Shown here: in pieces, positions 59,738 through 64,000 of the stretch
Numbering within the stretch: position 1 is the first letter of the stretch
Layout: every line of letters starts with the position of its first letter
Assembly (NCBI RefSeq): GCF_019042735.1
Contig: NZ_JAHQCR010000030.1
Location: forward strand, 174,518 to 238,517
Direction: 5' to 3'
DNA: 64,000 nt
Source: Evansella alkalicola
Lineage (GTDB): Bacteria > Bacillota > Bacilli > Bacillales > Salisediminibacteriaceae
Position numbers and translations under genes: made by a program
The notes under the pieces: model-generated
Databases searched by the model: none
The model's input: the letters and a program-made list of their open reading frames with translations, nothing else
Told to the model about the DNA's origin: nothing

Positions 59738-60190
59738 ATGGCAATACCAGATTATATTGAAGATATGGAGCAATGGGTGAAAGGCTTTAAATATAAATGC
59801 CCAATAACAGTAAGGTTTTCAGAAACTGATGCATTTGGACACTTGAACAATACGAAAACATTCGTTTATTTTGAGCAGGCTCGAATTAATTTTTTCAAAG
59901 ACTGTGGATTATCAGATGAATGGTTTACTTCGAATGGAAGTAGTATCCCAGTTGTTGCAGATTTACATTGTGATTATTTGAGACAGGTATTTTTTGATGA
60001 AGAATTACAAGTGGGAGTGAAGGTAGCTCATGTCGGGACTTCATCTGTTGATATTCATTACATGATCACAAATTCAAAAGAAGAAATCTGCCATACTGGT
60101 CGAGGACGTATTGTACAGATTGACCGCGAGAAAAAGAAACCTATACCTTGGAGCGATAAGGTTAAAGAAAATTTATTAAAAACAATATAA
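59738..60190 (+). CDS. ysmA: Acyl-CoA thioesterase YsmA (hotdog fold)
   Basis: 150-residue hotdog-fold thioesterase of the YbgC/4HBT type. The motif RFSETDAFGHLNNTKTFVYF near residue 30 holds the catalytic aspartate and the family's GHLNN. The sequence also has ADLHCDYLRQVFF. ATG at 59738 follows AAAAGGAGTG. A FadR-like box upstream ties it to fatty acid metabolism; the natural substrate is unknown. In B. subtilis ysmA also lies between sdhB and gerE. Confidence 0.88.
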   Translation: MAIPDYIEDMEQWVKGFKYKCPITVRFSETDAFGHLNNTKTFVYFEQARINFFKDCGLSDEWFTSNGSSIPVVADLHCDYLRQVFFDEELQVGVKVAHVGTSSVDIHYMITNSKEEICHTGRGRIVQIDREKKKPIPWSDKVKENLLKTI

Positions 60191-60219
60191 AAAATCTCTC
60201 TTGTAGGGGCGGCTTCACT

Positions 60220-60250
60220 GTCACGTAAAATCTTATAGCTACATAAGATA
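60220..60250 (+). promoter_or_regulatory. Sigma-K promoter of gerE
   Basis: GTCACG (60220-60225) and CATAAGATA (60242-60250) with a 16-base spacer agree well with the sigma-K consensus GKMACA and CATANNNTA. Confidence 0.7.
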
Positions 60251-60313
60251 ATGATGACTAAATACTACCCAAAGCATGCAATGAAGCAGCCCATGCAAGA
60301 AAGGGTGAATCTA

Positions 60314-60538
60314 TTGAAAGAACACGAGTTCCGTCCTAAGCCGCTTTTAACGAAGCGAGAGCGAGAAGTTTTTGAACTACTTGTTCAAGATAAAACTACG
60401 AAAGAAATCGCAGCACAGCTTTTTATCAGTGAAAAAACGGTTCGTAATCATATTTCGAATACAATGCAGAAGCTGGGAGTAAAGGGGCGCTCTCAAGCAG
60501 TCATTGAATTGGTTCGATTAGGGGAACTGAAGATTTGA
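60314..60538 (+). CDS. gerE: Spore germination/coat regulator GerE
   Basis: Small LuxR-type DNA-binding protein that works late in the mother cell with sigma-K to switch coat genes on and off. The protein is nearly all helix-turn-helix: LLTKREREVFELLVQDKTTK, then FISEKTVRNHISN and LGVKGRSQAVIEL. TTG at 60314 follows AAAGGGTGA and gives 74 residues, exactly the B. subtilis length; the frame is open upstream to 60251 without a ribosome site. In B. subtilis racE follows, here glcT does. Confidence 0.95.
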   Translation: MKEHEFRPKPLLTKREREVFELLVQDKTTKEIAAQLFISEKTVRNHISNTMQKLGVKGRSQAVIELVRLGELKI

Positions 60539-60545
60539 TGGTAGT

Positions 60546-60576
60546 CGGCTCCAGTTTCATCGGAGCCGGTTTCAAT
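60546..60576 (+). terminator. gerE terminator
   Basis: CGGCTCC (60546-60552) pairs with GGAGCCG (60562-60568), followed by GTTTC. Confidence 0.65.
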
Positions 60577-60707
60577 TTACTTTCAGACTTGGGGACAGAA
60601 CTGTTCTCAAGTTTTTTCTTTTTCATTTCTACTTCGTTAAAAACCTGTTATTATGTGAATCAGTACCTCACGTAACTTTATACGTAGAATTTTTGAGGGA
60701 GTAGGAA

Positions 60708-61547
60708 ATGAAAGTGAAGGAATCATATCAATTTACTAAAGCTTTAAATAATAATGTAATTATTGCTCAGTCATCAGATGATGGTGCAGAAGTTATATTA
60801 ATAGGTAAGGGCATTGGATTTGGTAAAAAGAAGGGTGACAGATTGAATGAATTTGAAAAGGTTTTTACCTTAGTTGATCAATCTGAACAAGAAAAATATA
60901 AAAAACTTATAGGAAAAGGGCAGGAAGAAGTCTTACTTGTCATCCATGAAGCTATTGAGAAAATTAGGGATATTCTAGGGGTTGACCTTCACGAGAGAAT
61001 TCACTTCGCATTATCACAGCATATGTTACTAGCTATAGATAGAATACAGAAGGGCATAGATATTCAAAATCCGTTTTTGTGGGAAACGAAATGGCTTTAT
61101 AGTAAATCATTTCAAGCTGCAGAAGAGGTAGTGCAATTTATAGGAAGAAAAATGAATGTTATTCTTCCTAAAGAAGAAGTTGGATTCATAGCCCTGCATA
61201 TTCAAAGTGCGATTCGTGACCAATCGAAGAATAAACCTAGAGAAACAGCAGAGATTATATCTAACTGTTTATCTTATGTGGAAGAAAAAACAGGCTATTC
61301 GTTACAAAAAGAAAGTATTCCTTATAAACGTTTTGTCCAACACTTAAAGGAAATGTTGGAGAGGGGAATGAAGGACGAATTTGAAATTGAAGAGAAAGTT
61401 ATTAAATTATTGAAGGAAGATAGTCCTTTATGTTACAATTTAGCCAGAAATATTGCTAGAATGATTGAGAAAACAGTCCATACTGAAATTGCTGATGTGG
61501 AGGTTATTTATATAACAATTCATTTGCAGCGTTTATTAAATGAATAA
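60708..61547 (+). CDS. glcT: Transcriptional antiterminator GlcT (BglG family)
   Basis: RNA-binding antiterminator that in B. subtilis opens the ptsGHI operon when glucose is transported. An N-terminal RNA-binding domain (about 1-58; NNNVIIAQSSDDGAEVILIG and the GKGIGFGKKKGD loop) is followed by two PRD domains with phosphorylatable histidines (HERIHFALSQHMLL near 105; ALHIQSAIRD near 165; ITIHLQRLL at the end). The 279 residues match GlcT. ATG follows GAGGGAG. Its target RNA lies just downstream. Confidence 0.9.
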   Translation: MKVKESYQFTKALNNNVIIAQSSDDGAEVILIGKGIGFGKKKGDRLNEFEKVFTLVDQSEQEKYKKLIGKGQEEVLLVIHEAIEKIRDILGVDLHERIHFALSQHMLLAIDRIQKGIDIQNPFLWETKWLYSKSFQAAEEVVQFIGRKMNVILPKEEVGFIALHIQSAIRDQSKNKPRETAEIISNCLSYVEEKTGYSLQKESIPYKRFVQHLKEMLERGMKDEFEIEEKVIKLLKEDSPLCYNLARNIARMIEKTVHTEIADVEVIYITIHLQRLLNE

Positions 61548-61559
61548 GCAGTCACATTT

Positions 61560-61666
61560 ACGTGTAACTGATTCGATCAGGCATGAGTGAAGTGATGTAT
61601 AGGAGCTTTGTTACGTTAAAAAATAGTAACGGCGTCCATATACTTTCTTCACTCATGCTTTTTTTG
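61560..61666 (+). promoter_or_regulatory. GlcT RAT site and overlapping terminator before ptsH
   Basis: ACGTGTAACTGATTCGATCA (61560-61579) continued by GGCATGAGTG has the sequence character of the RAT of B. subtilis ptsG. It overlaps the left arm of a terminator: GCATGAGTGAAG (61581-61592) pairs with CTTCACTCATGC (61647-61658) before seven T. GlcT bound to RAT would stop the terminator from forming. The next gene is ptsH. Confidence 0.85.
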
Positions 61667-61778
61667 TCGATTTTAGCGTGAAGTAGACAAGTCTTGGGTA
61701 TTAATAAACTGAGGGTTTCGTTATATGGATTTTTTATCAATCAAACAATTTTTATATTAAATAAAGGAGTGTTTTAAA

Positions 61779-62042
61779 ATGGCAGAAAAAACGTATAAAA
61801 TCACAGCAGACACAGGGGTTCATGCACGACCAGCAACACAGTTAGTGAACAAGGCAGGACAATTTGAATCAGAGGTTACAATGGATTATAACGGAAAATC
61901 AGTAAACTTAAAATCAATTATGGGTGTCATGTCTCTAGGGATTCCACAAGGTGGAGAAGTAACAATTAAAACAGAAGGTCCGGATGCAGAAGAAGCCCTT
62001 CAAGGGTTAGATGAAGTAATGAAGGGCGGACTTGCAGAGTAA
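61779..62042 (+). CDS. ptsH: Phosphocarrier protein HPr
   Basis: Small phosphocarrier of the PTS. His15 (TGVHARPATQLV) takes phosphate from enzyme I and gives it to sugar-specific EIIA. Ser46 in VNLKSIMGVMSL is the HPr kinase site used in carbon catabolite repression with CcpA. The 87 residues are standard. ATG follows AAAGGAGTG. Its stop overlaps the ptsI start (TAATG). Confidence 0.98.
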   Translation: MAEKTYKITADTGVHARPATQLVNKAGQFESEVTMDYNGKSVNLKSIMGVMSLGIPQGGEVTIKTEGPDAEEALQGLDEVMKGGLAE

Positions 62043-63757
62043 TGTCAAAAAAGCTGAAGGGTATTGGAGCATCTGCAGGAATTGCAATTGGTAAAGGCTT
62101 TCGTTTAGAAAATCCGGATTTAACAGTTGAAAGAAAGTCTGTTGAAAATATTGAAGCAGAGCTTGATCTCTTTAACAATGCCTTAGAGACTTCGAAGGGT
62201 GAATTAGAAGTAATTAAGGAGAAAACAAGGAAGGAGCTTGGAGAAGAGCATGCAGAAATATTTGCAGCTCATCTCCTTGTCTTAAGCGATCCTGAGCTAG
62301 TAGATACTATTCGCCAAAAGGTAAAAGAAGAAAGCGTGAATGTAGCATATGCATTGAAAGAAGTGGCTGATCAATTTATTTCTATGTTTGAGTCTATGGA
62401 TAATGAATACATGAAAGAACGTGCTGCAGATATTCGTGATGTATCACAGCGTGTTTTAGCTCATATTCTTGGAAAGCAGATAGTTTCATTAGCGGAAATT
62501 GATGAAGAAGTAATTATTATCGGAGAGGACTTAACTCCGTCTGATACAGCACAGTTAAACAAAAATTTTGTACAAGGCTTTGTTACTGATATTGGGGGAA
62601 GAACTTCGCACTCCGCAATTATGGCACGATCAATGGAAATACCTGCCGTAGTAGGCACAAAAACAGTAACGGAAACAGTCGAACAAAATGAATTAGTCAT
62701 TGTAGATGGAATTGACGGTAATGTTATTATAAATCCAACTGACGCTGAATTAGATTCTTATAAGAAGAAGCAGGCTGATTATGAGGAACAGAAAAAAGTC
62801 TGGGCTAAGCTAGTAAATGAAAAGACAGTAACTAAAGATGGCCATCATGTAGAATTGGCAGCAAATATTGGTACACCAAACGATATAGAAGGTGTATTAA
62901 ATAATGGTGCTGAAGGTGTTGGTCTTTATCGTACTGAATTCATTTATATGGGAAGAAACGACCTTCCAACAGAAGAAGAGCAATTTACTGCTTATAAAAA
63001 AGTAGTCGAGGCAATGGAAGGGAAACCTGTAGTCATTCGTACATTAGATATCGGTGGTGACAAGGAACTCCCATATTTAGATTTACCTAAGGAGTTAAAT
63101 CCGTTCTTAGGGTTCCGTGCCATAAGACTATGCTTAGAAAAGGACGACATGTTCCGTACTCAACTCCGTGCTTTGTTACGTGCAAGTGCATATGGAAACT
63201 TAAAAATCATGTTCCCAATGATTGCTACGATAGATGAGTTCCGTCAAGGAAAACAAATCCTTGAAGAGGAGAGAGCTTCCCTTGAAAAGCAAGGTGTAGA
63301 AACAAATAAGGATATGGAAATTGGTATTATGGTTGAAATTCCTTCTACTGCTGTTTTAGCAGATCAATTCGCAAAGGAAGTTGATTTCTTTAGTATTGGT
63401 ACAAATGATTTGATTCAGTATACAATGGCAGCAGACCGAATGAACGAGAAAGTATCGTATTTATATCAACCGTATAATCCAGCAATTTTGCGACTTGTAA
63501 AAATGGTTATTGATGCCTCTCACCGTGAAGGGAAATGGACTGGAATGTGCGGGGAAATGGCTGGAGATGAAGTGGCGATTCCCCTACTACTCGGACTTGG
63601 ACTTGATGAGTTCAGTATGAGTGCTACTTCTGTTTTACCAGCAAGAACGCAGCTTGCCAATCTAACACGTGTGGAAGCGGAGAAAATTGCATTAAAGGCA
63701 TTAACCATGAACACATCAGAAGAAGTGCAAGAGCTTGTTAAACAATCATTTTTTTAA
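62042..63757 (+). CDS. ptsI: PTS enzyme I
   Basis: Phosphoenolpyruvate-protein phosphotransferase that phosphorylates HPr. The active histidine is in GGRTSHSAIMARSMEIP near residue 185, the PEP-binding barrel starts near 250 with GVGLYRTEFIYMGR and DIGGDKELPYL, and FSIGTNDLIQYTMAADR and MCGEMAGDE lie near the end. The 571 residues are full length. ATG overlaps the ptsH stop by one base, so translation is coupled. Confidence 0.98.
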   Translation: MSKKLKGIGASAGIAIGKGFRLENPDLTVERKSVENIEAELDLFNNALETSKGELEVIKEKTRKELGEEHAEIFAAHLLVLSDPELVDTIRQKVKEESVNVAYALKEVADQFISMFESMDNEYMKERAADIRDVSQRVLAHILGKQIVSLAEIDEEVIIIGEDLTPSDTAQLNKNFVQGFVTDIGGRTSHSAIMARSMEIPAVVGTKTVTETVEQNELVIVDGIDGNVIINPTDAELDSYKKKQADYEEQKKVWAKLVNEKTVTKDGHHVELAANIGTPNDIEGVLNNGAEGVGLYRTEFIYMGRNDLPTEEEQFTAYKKVVEAMEGKPVVIRTLDIGGDKELPYLDLPKELNPFLGFRAIRLCLEKDDMFRTQLRALLRASAYGNLKIMFPMIATIDEFRQGKQILEEERASLEKQGVETNKDMEIGIMVEIPSTAVLADQFAKEVDFFSIGTNDLIQYTMAADRMNEKVSYLYQPYNPAILRLVKMVIDASHREGKWTGMCGEMAGDEVAIPLLLGLGLDEFSMSATSVLPARTQLANLTRVEAEKIALKALTMNTSEEVQELVKQSFF

Positions 63758-63767
63758 AAATGTTCAT

Positions 63768-63814
63768 AAAGACACCTCAATATAGTTGAAAAATACTTTA
63801 TTGAGGTGTCTTTT
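63768..63814 (+). terminator. ptsI terminator
   Basis: AAAGACACCTCAA (63768-63780) pairs perfectly with TTGAGGTGTCTTT (63801-63813), followed by T. Confidence 0.88.
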
Positions 63815-63837
63815 ACTTTGTCTACTGTGAAATAAGG

Positions 63838-64000
63838 TTTGTTGGAACAACCTACGGTTTACTCCCTTTCCGTGGGCATGCCGCTTGTCCTCCTCGTTCC
63901 TGCGGGGTCTTGCCTGGCCCGCTGTTCCCACAGGAACGAGCGTTTACATCACGAATATGCTTCGAGTTGTCTCGACGGATACGCTTCGTAGCATATGCTC
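63838..64000 (+). repeat. GC-rich interspersed repeat, copy B (cut by window end)
   Basis: It starts near TTGTTGGAACAACC and runs through CTCCCTTTCCGTGGGCATGC, GCGGGGTCTTGCC, CAGGAACGAGCG and GAGTTGTCTCGACGGATACG to the window end. Its first part matches the fragment at 41621-41675 and its second part matches the repeat inside the pheS element. Total length and the other end lie outside the window. Confidence 0.75.

Overview
The window is a chromosomal segment of an AT-rich, endospore-forming member of the Bacillaceae. The gene order is close to the polA to gerE segment of Bacillus subtilis: polA-mutM-ytaF-coaE-gapB-speD-nrdR-dnaB-dnaI-ytxC-thrS, then infC-rpmI-rplT-ysdA, ysdB, ysdC, sspI, ysgA-pheST, rnhC, zapA-yshB-polX-mutS2-yshE, lcfA-fadR-fadB-etfBA-trxA-uvrC-lysC-yslB, sdhCAB-ysmA-gerE. 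Spore-linked genes (ytaF, ytxC, sspI, gerE, ku) and sigma-G/sigma-K-like promoters point to a sporulator. An isolated futalosine-pathway gene (mqnC), a betaine transporter, a KtrB-type potassium transporter and GC-rich dispersed repeats recall halotolerant or alkaliphilic relatives; this is an inference.

Layout. 1-13 kb: DNA replication and repair (polA, mutM, dnaB, dnaI), CoA synthesis, gluconeogenic gapB with a CcpN-like operator, spermidine synthesis (speD), nrdR, mqnC, ytxC. 13-20 kb: thrS behind a T-box, a PAS-PAS-GGDEF-EAL protein, and infC-rpmI-rplT behind an L20-type leader, infC starting at AUU. 20-29 kb: small membrane proteins and a minus-strand end-joining cluster in which Ku, an ATP-dependent ligase and a LigD-type polymerase are three separate genes; then dUTPase, an M42 aminopeptidase, a BCCT transporter and SspI. 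29-41 kb: an rRNA methyltransferase, a Phe T-box separated from pheS by a small non-autonomous element with an 8-bp target duplication, pheST, rnhC and the zapA-mutS2 group. 41-50 kb: a gene-poor stretch with tandem hairpins and tiny ORFs, two tandem lcfA paralogues, fadR, fadB, etfBA (fatty acid oxidation, with FadR-like and cre-like boxes) and trxA. 50-60 kb: uvrC, lysC behind a lysine riboswitch, yslB, a K+ transporter, the sdhCAB operon and a thioesterase with a FadR-like box. 60-64 kb: gerE behind a sigma-K promoter, then glcT, a GlcT RAT/terminator switch and ptsHI, with no ptsG between them.

No rRNA, tRNA or CRISPR array was found. Most of the window is ordinary core genome. The points most worth a second look are the split end-joining module, the RAT switch sitting directly on ptsHI, the element inserted behind the pheS T-box, the structured intergenic region at 41.3-41.6 kb, and two repeat families: a recurring terminator motif AGGCTGGGACAT and a GC-rich interspersed repeat.
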